Shown: positions 9,014 through 17,697, counted from the stretch's first letter. The stretch: 64,000 nt of DNA from Streptomyces sp. MspMP-M5 (GCF_000373585.1 NZ_KB891918.1:30124-94123); one strand, 5' to 3'. Notes: generated from the letters alone by a model not told the origin. Translations and numbers: made by a program.

Positions 9014-10138
9014 ATGAGCCTGACGGGTACGCCTTTCTTCCTCTTCTCGATCCTGCTGTTGATCGTCGCCGTCGTGCTGCCGTTCGCCCTGTGGGGCAAG
9101 GTGGCCGGACCGCCCCTGCTGCGGGGCCTGTCACGGCTGCTGATGCTGTTGTTCGCGCAGGTCACCGCCATCACGGTGGTCTTCGTCATGGTCAACAACG
9201 CCAACAACCTCTACGACAGCTGGGGCGACCTGCTCGGCACCGGCGGCCACATCGACCAGGCCCGGAACCTCGGCCCGGACGGCCTGGGCGGCAAGAACCT
9301 CAAGGACCAGCCGAAGGTGCTCCAGCACTTCCGGCCGGCCGACGACCCGGTGCTGGGCGCCGGCGTCCAGATGACCGACCTCAAGGGCCAGATCTCCGGC
9401 GTCAACGGCGAGGTGTACGTCTGGCTGCCGCCGCAGTACAACGACCCCGCCTACAAGAACAAGAAGTTCCCGGTGGTCGAGCTGCTGCCCGGCTACCCCG
9501 GGTCCGCCAAGTCCTGGTTCGGCTCGCTCAAGGCCAACGAGCAGCTCGGGTCGCTGATGCAGAGCGGGGCGGTCAAGCCGTTCATCCTGGTGGCGCCGCG
9601 CACCAACGTCCTGCCCAACGCCGACAGCGGGTGCGTCAACCTCCCCGGCCAGGTCAACGCCGACAGCTGGCTGACCGTCGACGTCCGCCAGATGGTGATC
9701 GACAACTTCCGGGCCGGCGACAAGCCGGACTCGTGGGGCCTGGCCGGCTACTCGGCGGGCGCGCACTGCGCCACCAAACTGGCGCTGGCCCACCCGGACC
9801 GGTACCGCGCCGCGGTCGGTATGTCCGGCTACAACGACCCGGCGATAGAACGCGACTCGCTCGCCGGCAAGGACCCCAAGCTGCGCGTCGAGACCAACCC
9901 GCTGCACATCCTCAAGTCCGCCAACGCGGCCGGGAAGCCGCCCCGCACCGCGCTGTACATCTCGGGCGCGAGCGGCGACGGCTACCAGGCCGGAACGGGC
10001 CTGAAGGAGCTGGCGAAGAAGCCGACGACGGTGACCGTCGAGCAGATCTCGTCCGGCGCGGGCGGACACACCGTGCCGGTGTGGAAGCGCCAAGTGCCCG
10101 AGATCTTCCGCTGGTTCGGGCTGTTCCTGCGGGCCTGA
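9014..10138 (+). CDS. Membrane-anchored alpha/beta hydrolase of the esterase-D/Ag85 family
   Basis: This 374-residue protein has two N-terminal hydrophobic helices (residues about 7-27 and 36-60). An extracytoplasmic alpha/beta hydrolase domain follows, with the nucleophile Ser247 in GYSAG and a likely catalytic His352 in AGGHTVPVW. The fold matches the esterase family that also contains mycobacterial antigen 85. Because streptomycetes lack mycolic acids, a mycolyltransferase role is unlikely, and a cell-surface esterase or acyltransferase is the fair description. ATG 9014 follows a GGAGA motif. The gene is downstream of the two-component pair but 215 bases away, so co-transcription is doubtful. 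Confidence 0.85.
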   Translation: MSLTGTPFFLFSILLLIVAVVLPFALWGKVAGPPLLRGLSRLLMLLFAQVTAITVVFVMVNNANNLYDSWGDLLGTGGHIDQARNLGPDGLGGKNLKDQPKVLQHFRPADDPVLGAGVQMTDLKGQISGVNGEVYVWLPPQYNDPAYKNKKFPVVELLPGYPGSAKSWFGSLKANEQLGSLMQSGAVKPFILVAPRTNVLPNADSGCVNLPGQVNADSWLTVDVRQMVIDNFRAGDKPDSWGLAGYSAGAHCATKLALAHPDRYRAAVGMSGYNDPAIERDSLAGKDPKLRVETNPLHILKSANAAGKPPRTALYISGASGDGYQAGTGLKELAKKPTTVTVEQISSGAGGHTVPVWKRQVPEIFRWFGLFLRA

Positions 10139-10185
10139 CCGGCCGGCCCTCCGGTGGATCGGGCGGGCCCGGGGCGGTGGTCGTG

Positions 10186-11061
10186 CTACGCGGGGCGGGT
10201 GGCGCCCGCGAACGGCAGTTGGTCGAGTGGGGCGATCTGGACGGGCACTCCCGGGTGCGGGGCGTGGATCATCTCGCCGCCGCCGATGTAGAGGCCCACG
10301 TGGCTGATGCCGGAGTAGAAGAACACCAGGTCCCCCGGGGCGAGATGGGGCCAGGTGACGCGGGCGCCGGAGGTGATCTGGGTGTAGGTGGTCCGGGGCA
10401 GGGTGACGCCGGCGGCCTTCCAGGCGGCCAGGGTCAGCCCGGAGCAGTCGTACGCGGCCGGGCCGGTCGCGCCCCAGGCGTAGGGCTTGCCGAGAGCGGC
10501 GTGGGCGAAGGCCACGGCCTGGGCAGCACGCTCACCGGGCGCCGGGGCGGGCAGCGCAGACGGCGCCGGTGCGGCCACGGTCGCGGCCGACTCCGGAATG
10601 CGTGGGGCGGAGCACTCGGCGGCGTACGGGGCGGCAGCGGCCTGTTCCGGGGGGCGGGAGCCTGACGGCTCCAGGGCGCGGGAGCCTGGCTGCCCCGGAC
10701 CGAGGGAGCCGGCCTGCCCCGACCCGCCGGAGCCAGGCTGCTCCGGCCCGCGGGGGCCGGACCGTCCCCCGGCGTGGGGCCCGGCCTGTTCCGGCAGCCC
10801 TGGGGCGGTGGGATCCGGTGGGCGGTCCGTGGTGGTCGTGGGGCGGCTGCCGACTCGGCGGACGCTGCCGAGGCGGCGGGCCCAGCCCGCCACCGCGGTC
10901 GCCTGGTGGCTGCCCGTGCGCTCCAGCACCGTGGCGCCGTCCAGATAGCGCTGCGGGTCCGCGACGAGGAGCAGCCCGCTGCGGGTGCTGCGCCCGGTAC
11001 GGGCCAGGGCCGGCGGCGGTACGAGCGGCGGCCGCTCACCGGCCGTGTGGTGCGACGCCAT
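10186..11061 (-). CDS. NlpC/P60 family peptidase with a long disordered linker
   Basis: The C-terminal 120 residues are a full NlpC/P60 cysteine peptidase domain (YDCSGLTLAAW with the catalytic Cys, ISHVGLYIGG with the His, then MIHAPHPG). Such enzymes cut peptide stems of peptidoglycan. A Gly/Pro/Ser-rich linker lies in front (residues about 75-165). The N-terminus (MASHHTAGERPPLV) has no clear signal peptide, in contrast to the paralogue at 11742, with which it shares the MASH start and about the last 110 residues. Either the true start lies elsewhere or export uses another route. The upstream site GGAAGGAAG is a little far from ATG 11061. Confidence 0.85.
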   Translation of the reverse strand: MASHHTAGERPPLVPPPALARTGRSTRSGLLLVADPQRYLDGATVLERTGSHQATAVAGWARRLGSVRRVGSRPTTTTDRPPDPTAPGLPEQAGPHAGGRSGPRGPEQPGSGGSGQAGSLGPGQPGSRALEPSGSRPPEQAAAAPYAAECSAPRIPESAATVAAPAPSALPAPAPGERAAQAVAFAHAALGKPYAWGATGPAAYDCSGLTLAAWKAAGVTLPRTTYTQITSGARVTWPHLAPGDLVFFYSGISHVGLYIGGGEMIHAPHPGVPVQIAPLDQLPFAGATRPA

Positions 11062-11320
11062 GGCGGCCGTCACTTCCTTCCCTGCGGGGCGAAGGCGACC
11101 GGCGGGGTGCGGGCCCGGTCGTCTGAAGGAGGAAGCTAAGCCCGGGGTCACACAGAAGAACCCCCTTGCCCGGCATTGCCCGTTTCCGACCGCGTGCGAC
11201 GCGGGGACGAACGGCCCTCCGACCGGGACGGGGCCGAGGGGCGGCGGGCCCTGACCGAAGCGGGCATCGCGGGCGCCCTGCCGGAAAGGGCATGCTATGG
11301 GGCGGATACGATCCAGCACT

Positions 11321-11674
11321 ATGGACGTAGTAATCAATGTCTTCGTCGCCCTGCACATCATCGGCATCGCCTCCCTCCTGGGCGGCTTCCTGACCCAGAT
11401 GAAGGCGATGGGCGCGGGCACCGCCCGCTTCGTGCCGGCGATGCTGCACGGCGCGCTGACGATGCTGGTCACCGGCATCGTGCTGGTCGGCCTGAACCAG
11501 ATGCAGGGCAACTCGCTCAACAACATCAAGATCGGCATCAAGATGGCCGTCCTGGTGGTGATCCTGGCGCTGGTCTACGTCAAGCGCGACGAGGAGAAGC
11601 TCCCCAAGCCGGTCTTCGGCGCGGTCGGCGGGCTCACCACGCTCAACATCTTCCTCGCGGTGCTCTGGACCTGA
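11321..11674 (+). CDS. Small integral membrane protein
   Basis: This 117-residue protein consists of four hydrophobic helices: residues about 2-25, 36-56, 66-86 and 95-115. It has short basic loops and no catalytic motif. The ATG at 11321 has no ribosome binding site, but TACGAT at 11307-11312 would be a good -10 box for a leaderless transcript starting at or near the ATG. An alternative in-frame ATG at 11297 has a weak GGAAAGGG upstream and would add eight residues. The gene sits between two minus-strand NlpC/P60 genes. The family name is not recognised. Confidence 0.8.
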   Translation: MDVVINVFVALHIIGIASLLGGFLTQMKAMGAGTARFVPAMLHGALTMLVTGIVLVGLNQMQGNSLNNIKIGIKMAVLVVILALVYVKRDEEKLPKPVFGAVGGLTTLNIFLAVLWT

Positions 11675-11741
11675 GCCCCACGGGCCACGGGCGCCCGCCC
11701 CGCCGGTGCTTCCCGCGCGGGACGCGCGCCCGTTACGCCGG

Positions 11742-12872
11742 CTACCCGGGCCGAACGCTCCCGTAGATCGGCATGAAGTAGATCGACTCCACCCGGACGC
11801 TGGCGCCCGGGTGCGGCGCGTGGATCATCTTGCCGCTGCCTATGTACATCCCGACGTGGCTGATGTCGTTGAAGAAGAACACCAGGTCACCGGGCTGGAG
11901 TTGATCGGTGGAGACCCGGGAGCCGGTCTTGACCTGGTCCCAGGTGGTGCGCGGCAGATCGACCCCGGCCGCCTTCCATGCGGCCTGCGTCAGGCCCGAG
12001 CAGTCGTAGGAGCTGGGCCCGGTGGCGCCCCAGACGTACGGCTTGCCCATCTGGGCGCGGGCGAAGGCGAGCGCCTTCTCGGCCTTGGTGGAGTAGGTGC
12101 CGCCGTCGGACGTGCCGCCGCCGGAGTCCTGGCCGGTGCCGCCGCCGGGCTGCTGCCGCCGCTTCTCGGCCTCCTTCCGGGCCTGCTCGGCGGCCTTTTG
12201 CTGGGCCTCCTGCTCCTTCTTCCGCTCCAGTTCGGCCAGCCGCGCCTTCTCCTGGGCGGTCAGCCGGGACAGCAGCTGCCGGGCCTCGGCCAGTTTGGCC
12301 TGAACGTTTCGCTTGGACTCCTTCAGGGACGCCTGCGACTCCTGGAGGCCCTCCAGGCTGTGGGTCGCCTCCGTCCGCTGGCGGGCGGCGGCCGCGGCCT
12401 GCTCCTGGTAGTCGGTGATCGCCTGCTTCTGCCGCCCGGTGAGCTGCTGCATCAGGTGGTTGCGGTCGACGAACTGCTGCGGGTCCCTGGCCAGCATCAG
12501 CTGGGCGGTCGGGCTGATCCCGCCGGTCTGGTACTGCGCCGACGCGAACGCGCCCAGCCGGCGCCGGGACTCGTTCATCTTGTCCGCGCGCCGGGCCGCC
12601 TCGTCGAGCAGGCGGTCCACGGTGCGCTGCTGGCCGTCCGCCTTCTCCTTGGCGGCGTTGTACTTCTGGGTGGCCACCTCGGCCTGCTGGTACAGGTCGT
12701 CGACCTGCTGCTTGACCTCCTCGATGGACGGCTGCGGCGCCTTGGGGGCGGCGTTCGCGGTCTGCGAGAGCAGCGTGACCGAGGCCAGGGCGGCCGTGGT
12801 GAGCCCGGCCGCCGTACGACGGCCGCCGGGCGTGGCGAGTATGGGGGTGCGCGGCTTGCGGTGGGACGCCAA
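11742..12872 (-). CDS. Secreted coiled-coil NlpC/P60 peptidoglycan hydrolase (RipA-like)
   Basis: This 376-residue protein has a signal peptide that ends around ANA-APK (residue 43). A long coiled coil rich in Glu, Lys and Gln follows (about residues 50-235), then a short Gly/Ser linker and a C-terminal NlpC/P60 domain with YDCSGLTQAAW (catalytic Cys), ISHVGMYIGSG and MIHAPHPG. This is the layout of RipA/PcsB-like hydrolases, where the coiled coil restrains the enzyme until activated. The start is TTG 12872, fixed by the strong GGAAGGAG nine bases upstream; upstream of that is a riboswitch-like leader. Expression is therefore expected to respond to cyclic di-AMP, as known for several streptomycete cell-wall hydrolases. 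Confidence 0.92.
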   Translation of the reverse strand: MASHRKPRTPILATPGGRRTAAGLTTAALASVTLLSQTANAAPKAPQPSIEEVKQQVDDLYQQAEVATQKYNAAKEKADGQQRTVDRLLDEAARRADKMNESRRRLGAFASAQYQTGGISPTAQLMLARDPQQFVDRNHLMQQLTGRQKQAITDYQEQAAAAARQRTEATHSLEGLQESQASLKESKRNVQAKLAEARQLLSRLTAQEKARLAELERKKEQEAQQKAAEQARKEAEKRRQQPGGGTGQDSGGGTSDGGTYSTKAEKALAFARAQMGKPYVWGATGPSSYDCSGLTQAAWKAAGVDLPRTTWDQVKTGSRVSTDQLQPGDLVFFFNDISHVGMYIGSGKMIHAPHPGASVRVESIYFMPIYGSVRPG

Positions 12873-12896
12873 GGCCGGCGACTCCTTCCGTGGACC

Positions 12897-13073
12897 GCCT
12901 ACCGGGTTGCGATGGGGGTACCCCCGGCCCGTTCAGGGCTGGGGGAGGGTTCGGGCGGTGTGCTGACGGAAGGCTGGCCCTACGACCGGTGCGTCCGCCT
13001 GGCGACGGCCGCACCGGTCGATTCACCCCGGTGGTGCGTGTGGGTCCCCGGCTCCGGGTGCCTGACGGCAGGC
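12897..13073 (-). ncRNA. Cyclic di-AMP riboswitch-like leader (ydaO/yuaA class)
   Basis: On the minus strand the leader shows, in order, GCCTGCCG, GGGGACCCA, GGGGTGAATC, GTAGGGCCAGCCTTCCG, CCCGAACCC and CAACCCGGTAGGC. These are the signature blocks of the ydaO class. GCCTGCCG pairs with CGGTAGGC to close the outer stem (one G-U pair). The leader ends about 8 bases before the ribosome binding site of the NlpC/P60 gene. A dispersed repeat (12913-12949) interrupts the 3' part between CCCGAACCC and CAACCCGG, so ligand binding may be altered. The class was recognised from memory; a covariance search would settle it. Confidence 0.75.
12913..12949. repeat. Dispersed G-rich inverted repeat, copy 1 (in the riboswitch leader)
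   Basis: The element starts TGGGGGTACCCCC and ends GGCTGGGGGAGGG. The same beginning and end occur at 14006-14038 and 37014-37049, with variable middles. It resembles short palindromic elements scattered in Streptomyces genomes. Confidence 0.7.
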
Positions 13074-13296
13074 CCGGACTCGGCGGGGCGGCCCGTGCGA
13101 ACGCTGTCGTCCGCTGGGACGGCGGGCTGCCCGAGCGAGACCGTAGCCAACTCGTGTGGCTCCTGTGAAGGCCGGTGTTCGATATGCCCGAAACCTTTTT
13201 GTGACCTGAATGTGAGCGGCCCCAGGTTTGAGCACGGCCGCACACGGTCGCGCCCCGCCCGATGCCGTACCGGCCAATCCACCACTCCGCAACACC

Positions 13297-13319
13297 TTGT
13301 CAGTGCGGCGGCCTAGACT
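13297..13319 (+). promoter_or_regulatory. DNA-damage-type (PafBC/recA-NDp-like) promoter of pcrA
   Basis: TTGTCAGTG at 13297-13305 is followed, after exactly the right distance, by TAGACT at 13314-13319. This fits the recA-NDp consensus TTGTCAGTGGC-N6-TAGnnT used by the PafBC system in actinobacteria. Transcription would start a few bases before the ATG at 13329, giving an almost leaderless mRNA. Confidence 0.7.
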
Positions 13320-13328
13320 CGGTGGGCG

Positions 13329-15863
13329 ATGAGCAGCCTCTTTGACGACAGCTTCCTGGCGGATCTCGGCCCTCCGGACGAGGAGCCCCCGCCGCCTCCC
13401 GAGGACGAGCACGGCCCGGCCCCGGAGGAGATGCCCGCCGACCTCTTCGGCGGGAGGTTCGACGCGCCCGCGCCCAGGGAGCCGTACTACCGCGACGGCG
13501 CCGCCCGCCCGGCGATCGACCCGGCGGCGCTCCTGGAGGGGCTCAACGACCAGCAGAAGGCCGCCGTGGTCCACAGCGGCGGCCCGCTGCTGATCGTCGC
13601 CGGCGCCGGCTCCGGCAAGACCCGGGTGCTCACCCACCGCATCGCCCACCTGCTCGCCGAGCGCCACGTCCACCCCGGCCAGATCCTCGCGATCACCTTC
13701 ACCAACAAGGCCGCGGGCGAGATGAAGGAGCGCGTCGAGCAGCTGGTCGGCCCGCGCGCCCACGCCATGTGGGTCTCCACCTTCCACAGCGCCTGCGTGC
13801 GCATCCTGCGCCGCGAGTCCAAGAAGCTCGGCTTCACCTCCGCCTTCTCGATCTACGACGCGGCCGACTCCAAGCGCCTGATGGCCCTGGTCTGCCGCGA
13901 TCTCGATCTGGACCCCAAGCGCTTCCCGCCCAAGTCCTTCAGCGCGAAGATCTCCAACCTCAAGAACGAGCTCATCGACGAGGAGACCTTCGCCGGCACG
14001 GCCGCTGGGGGCACCTCCCAGACGGAGTCTGGGGGAGGCTTCGAGAAGACCCTGGCCCAGGCGTACGCGATGTACCAGGCCCGGCTGCGCGAGGCCAACG
14101 CCCTGGACTTCGACGACATCATCATGACGACGGTCCATCTGCTCCAGGCGTTCCCGGACGTCGCCGAGCACTACCGCCGCCGCTTCCGCCACGTCCTCGT
14201 CGACGAGTACCAGGACACCAACCACGCCCAGTACACCCTCGTCCGCGAGCTCGTCGGCCCCGGCACCGACGAGACGCCCGCCGCCGAACTGTGCGTCGTC
14301 GGCGACGCGGACCAGTCGATCTACGCCTTCCGCGGCGCCACGATCCGCAACATCCTCCAGTTCGAGGAGGACTATCCGGACGCCACCACGATCCTGCTGG
14401 AGCAGAACTACCGCTCCTCGCAGACGATCCTCTCCGCCGCCAACGCCGTCATCGAGCGCAACGAGAACCGCCGCCCCAAGAACCTCTGGACGGACGCCGG
14501 CGCCGGCGCCAGGATCACCGGCTATGTCGCCGACACCGAGCACGACGAGGCCCAGTTCGTCGCCGACGAGATCGACCGGCTCACCGACGCCGGCGACGCC
14601 AAGGCCGGCGACGTCGCGGTCTTCTACCGCACCAACGCCCAGTCCCGCGTCTTCGAGGAGATCTTCATCCGGGTCGGGCTGCCCTACAAGGTCGTCGGCG
14701 GCGTGCGCTTCTACGAGCGCAAAGAGGTCCGCGACATCCTCGCCTACCTCCGGGTGCTCGCCAACCCCGAGGACGCCGTCCCGCTGCGCCGCATCCTCAA
14801 CGTCCCCAAGCGCGGCATCGGCGACCGCGCCGAGGCGATGATCGAGGCCCTGGCGCTGCGCGAGAAGATCACCTTCCCGCAGGCGCTGCGCCGGGTCGAC
14901 GAGGCGTACGGCATGGCCGCCCGCTCCGCCAACGCCGTCAAGCGGTTCAACGTCCTGATGGAGGAGCTGCGCACGATCGTGGAGTCCGGGGCCGGCCCCG
15001 CCACGGTCCTGGAGGCCGTCATGGAGCGCACCGGCTATCTCGCCGAACTCCAGGCGTCCACCGACCCCCAGGACGAGACCCGGATCGAGAACCTCCAGGA
15101 ACTCGCCTCCGTGGCCCTGGAGTTCGAGCAGGAGCGCGGTGCGGGCGCGGCGCCGGAGGCCGCCGCCGCGGGCCCCGGTACGCTCGCCGAGTTCCTGGAG
15201 CAGGTCGCCCTGGTCGCCGACTCCGACCAGATCCCCGACGAGGACGACGACGGCACGGGGGTCATCACCCTCATGACCCTGCACACCGCCAAGGGCCTGG
15301 AGTTCCCGGTCGTCTTCCTGACCGGCATGGAGGACGGCGTCTTCCCGCACATGCGGGCGCTCGGCCAGACCAAGGAGCTGGAGGAGGAGCGCCGGCTCGC
15401 CTACGTCGGCATCACCCGCGCCCGCGAGCGCCTCTACGTCACCCGCTCGACGATGCGCAGCGCCTGGGGCCAGCCCTCGTACAACCCGGCCTCCCGTTTC
15501 CTGGAGGAGATCCCGGACGAGTACGTGGACTGGAAGCGCACCGGCCCCGCGACGCCGTCCGCGTCCATGGGCGGCCTGTCGTCGTCGCGCGGTTCCGCCG
15601 GCGGGGGAGGCATCGGCGGCGGGATCGGGGCCTCGCTGTCGTCGGCGCGGGCCAAGGGGCCGAGCGGCTTCGCGACCCGGCGCGCCGCCGACCGTCCGGT
15701 GGTCTCGCTGGCCGTCGGCGACCGCGTCACCCACGACAGCTTCGGGCTGGGCACCGTCGTCGGCGTCAAGGGCAGCGGGGACAACGCCGAGGCGACCATC
15801 GACTTCGGTGGCGAGAAGCCCAAGCGCCTGCTGCTGCGCTACGCGCCGGTGGAGAAGCTCTAG
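13329..15863 (+). CDS. pcrA: ATP-dependent DNA helicase PcrA/UvrD
   Basis: This 844-residue superfamily 1A helicase has motif I GAGSGKT (Lys97), motif II VDEYQDTN, motif III GDADQSIYAFRGA, motif IV LEQNYRSSQ, a motif V region around TLHTAKGLEFPVVF and motif VI VGITRARERLYVTRS. The C-terminus carries a Gly/Ser-rich linker and a Tudor-like domain (VGDRVTHDSFGLGTVVGV), typical of PcrA. It unwinds DNA in nucleotide-excision and replication-linked repair. The first 70 residues are an acidic, proline-rich extension. A dispersed repeat is inserted in frame near residues 226-237. The promoter matches a DNA-damage type, and a perfect 20-bp hairpin follows the gene. Confidence 0.96.
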   Translation: MSSLFDDSFLADLGPPDEEPPPPPEDEHGPAPEEMPADLFGGRFDAPAPREPYYRDGAARPAIDPAALLEGLNDQQKAAVVHSGGPLLIVAGAGSGKTRVLTHRIAHLLAERHVHPGQILAITFTNKAAGEMKERVEQLVGPRAHAMWVSTFHSACVRILRRESKKLGFTSAFSIYDAADSKRLMALVCRDLDLDPKRFPPKSFSAKISNLKNELIDEETFAGTAAGGTSQTESGGGFEKTLAQAYAMYQARLREANALDFDDIIMTTVHLLQAFPDVAEHYRRRFRHVLVDEYQDTNHAQYTLVRELVGPGTDETPAAELCVVGDADQSIYAFRGATIRNILQFEEDYPDATTILLEQNYRSSQTILSAANAVIERNENRRPKNLWTDAGAGARITGYVADTEHDEAQFVADEIDRLTDAGDAKAGDVAVFYRTNAQSRVFEEIFIRVGLPYKVVGGVRFYERKEVRDILAYLRVLANPEDAVPLRRILNVPKRGIGDRAEAMIEALALREKITFPQALRRVDEAYGMAARSANAVKRFNVLMEELRTIVESGAGPATVLEAVMERTGYLAELQASTDPQDETRIENLQELASVALEFEQERGAGAAPEAAAAGPGTLAEFLEQVALVADSDQIPDEDDDGTGVITLMTLHTAKGLEFPVVFLTGMEDGVFPHMRALGQTKELEEERRLAYVGITRARERLYVTRSTMRSAWGQPSYNPASRFLEEIPDEYVDWKRTGPATPSASMGGLSSSRGSAGGGGIGGGIGASLSSARAKGPSGFATRRAADRPVVSLAVGDRVTHDSFGLGTVVGVKGSGDNAEATIDFGGEKPKRLLLRYAPVEKL
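14006..14038. repeat. Dispersed G-rich inverted repeat, copy 2 (in frame inside pcrA)
   Basis: The element TGGGGGCACCTCCCAG...GTCTGGGGGAGG lies inside the pcrA reading frame and encodes a Gly/Thr/Ser-rich loop (AAGGTSQTESGGGF). It keeps the frame open, so it is tolerated, probably as a surface loop of the helicase. Confidence 0.72.
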
Positions 15864-15884
15864 TTCCCTCCCTCGCCGAGCGGA

Positions 15885-15929
15885 AAGCGCCCGGGGCCCG
15901 CCGCGGTGTGCGGCGGGCCCCGGGCGCTT
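15885..15929. terminator. Bidirectional hairpin terminator between pcrA and the M23 peptidase gene
   Basis: Two 20-base arms pair perfectly (15885-15904 and 15910-15929) around the 5-base loop GGTGT. The hairpin lies between convergent genes and can serve both. There is a short T-containing run after it but no long U tract, as usual in streptomycetes. Confidence 0.85.
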
Positions 15930-15966
15930 CTTCCCCGCGCTCAGCGGCGCGCGGGCCCGTACGGGC

Positions 15967-17697
15967 TCAGTACGGGTTGAGGTCGTGGGCGCGGAGCCAC
16001 GGTATCGGGTCGACCGCCGCGCCGCCGCCGGGTCTCACCTCGAAGTGCAGATGCGGGCCGGTGGAGTTGCCGGAGTTGCCGGAGTAGGCGATGGTCTCGC
16101 CGGCCTTGACCGAACCGGAGCGGATCTTGGTGCTGCTCAGGTGGCAGTACCAGGTCTCGGTGCCGTCGGGCGCGGTCACGATCGCCATGTTGCCGTAGGC
16201 GGAGTTCCACTGGGTGTGGACGGTGCCGTCGGTGGCCGACATGACCGGGGTGCCGTAGCTGACCGGGAAGTCGATGCCGGTGTGCACCGACATCCAGTTC
16301 ACCCCGGCCTGGCCGAAGAGCGCGCTCAGGCCGTGCTGGGTGACCGGCAGGACGAACTTGGGGCGCGCCGCCTCCTTGCGGGCCGCCTCCTCCGCCTTGC
16401 GCTTGCGCTCCAGATCCTGCCGCTCCTTGAGGTCCAGCCGCTCCTGGGTGCGGCTGGCCCGCTCGCGGAAGTCCTGGGCGCTGGCGCTGAGTCCGGCCAG
16501 CTGGCTGTCCAGCTTCTTGTTGGCCGCCGTCGCCTGCTTCACGGCACCGGCGTCCGGCGCCGCCTGGGCCGTCGCGGTGTCCTTCTCGTCCCCGCCGAAC
16601 TGGCCGACCGAGGCCGCGGCCGCCGCGCAGACACCCATCGCGGCGACCGAGGGCACCGCGACGGTCAGCAGCGCCGAGCGCTTGGCCTGGCGCCGCCGGC
16701 CGCGGTTGCCGCCGCGGACGCTCTTGCCCGCCGCGGGACCGCTGACCGGCACGGGGGTGGCGTCCTCGTCCGGGACGGCGGCGACCGGCATCGCCTGGGT
16801 CATCGCCTCGGCGATCGACGCGGCGCCGGTGCCCGAGGGATCGGTGGCTGAGGGGTCGGTGGCCTCGCCCTCGGAGGACCGCGCGGCCTCGGCGGTCTCG
16901 GCGGGCCCGGTGGCGAACGACGCGAGGGGCGCGTCCCACAGGACGGTGTCGTCGGCCGCGACGGTGTCGTCCGCGGGCGGGCCCGCCTGGGCCGGGATAC
17001 CGGGGGCCGGGGCGGACGGCGAGGCGGTGGGGCCGGCGTAGTCCGCGTAGTCCGTGGTCGACCAGACCGCGGTGGCCTCGTAGCCGATCGGCTCCTGGAC
17101 GGCGGTGGCGGCGGCCGCGAAGGCGGCGGTGTCGTAGGCCGCGGCGCCGTAGCCGGTGTCGTAGGAGGCGGTGTCGTGGGCGGCGGGGGCGTAACCGCCG
17201 GCGGGGTAACTGCCCGTGTCGTAGCCGCCGGTGAGGGCGTCCCCGTAGGTGGCGCCGGTGCCGTGGGCGGCGTACGCGCCGTTGTCGAAGCCGCCGGTGC
17301 CGTAGCCGCTGCCGCCGCCCTGGGGCGCGGAGTCGAAGCCTCCGGCGGGCCCGTAGGCCGCGGTGTCGTACCCGGCGTCATACGGGGTGGCGGTGGTGTC
17401 CGTGCCGTAGCCGGGGGTGTCGTAGGCGGTGTGTGCGTACGGGTCGTAGCCGGCGTTTCCGTAGGCGGCGGTGTGGTACCCGGTGTCGTATCCGGCGGTG
17501 GGGTAACTGCCCGTTCCGTAGGCGTCGGTGGGGTGGTGGGCCGCCGGGTGGGCGCCGGTGTCGTAGGCGCCGTGGTCGTAGCCGCCGGGGTGCGAACCGA
17601 AGAGGGGGTCACCGTCGCCGTATGCCGGGTGTGCATAGGAGGCATCGGAAGCGGGGGCGGTCGGAAGCTGAGCCCCCGACGAGTGACGGTCGTCCAC
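15967..17697 (-). CDS. M23 family metallopeptidase with a tyrosine-rich N-terminal region
   Basis: This protein of about 576 residues has three parts. Residues 1-230 are a low-complexity region of degenerate Y-D-T-G-A/G-Y-repeats. Next are a basic stretch, one hydrophobic helix (RSALLTVAVPSVAAMGV, about residue 340-360) and a coiled coil of about 70 residues. The C-terminal M23 (LytM) domain has HTGIDFP with the first zinc ligands and HLHFEVR with the last. The domain order places the peptidase outside and the tyrosine-rich tail in the cytoplasm. LytM enzymes cut peptide cross-bridges or activate other hydrolases. GTG 17697 was preferred over TTG 17700 because the polypurine AAAGAGAAG would be too close to the TTG. 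Confidence 0.88.
   Translation of the reverse strand: MDDRHSSGAQLPTAPASDASYAHPAYGDGDPLFGSHPGGYDHGAYDTGAHPAAHHPTDAYGTGSYPTAGYDTGYHTAAYGNAGYDPYAHTAYDTPGYGTDTTATPYDAGYDTAAYGPAGGFDSAPQGGGSGYGTGGFDNGAYAAHGTGATYGDALTGGYDTGSYPAGGYAPAAHDTASYDTGYGAAAYDTAAFAAAATAVQEPIGYEATAVWSTTDYADYAGPTASPSAPAPGIPAQAGPPADDTVAADDTVLWDAPLASFATGPAETAEAARSSEGEATDPSATDPSGTGAASIAEAMTQAMPVAAVPDEDATPVPVSGPAAGKSVRGGNRGRRRQAKRSALLTVAVPSVAAMGVCAAAAASVGQFGGDEKDTATAQAAPDAGAVKQATAANKKLDSQLAGLSASAQDFRERASRTQERLDLKERQDLERKRKAEEAARKEAARPKFVLPVTQHGLSALFGQAGVNWMSVHTGIDFPVSYGTPVMSATDGTVHTQWNSAYGNMAIVTAPDGTETWYCHLSSTKIRSGSVKAGETIAYSGNSGNSTGPHLHFEVRPGGGAAVDPIPWLRAHDLNPY

Noticed and set aside
9014..10138. Mycolyltransferase (antigen 85)
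   Set aside because: Only the hydrolase fold is shared, and streptomycetes do not make mycolic acids; a surface esterase is the safer call.
13023..15734. Very long open frame antisense to pcrA
   Set aside because: In GC-rich DNA the antisense frame of a real gene is commonly open. The encoded sequence has no motif, and the pcrA helicase motifs on the plus strand are complete.
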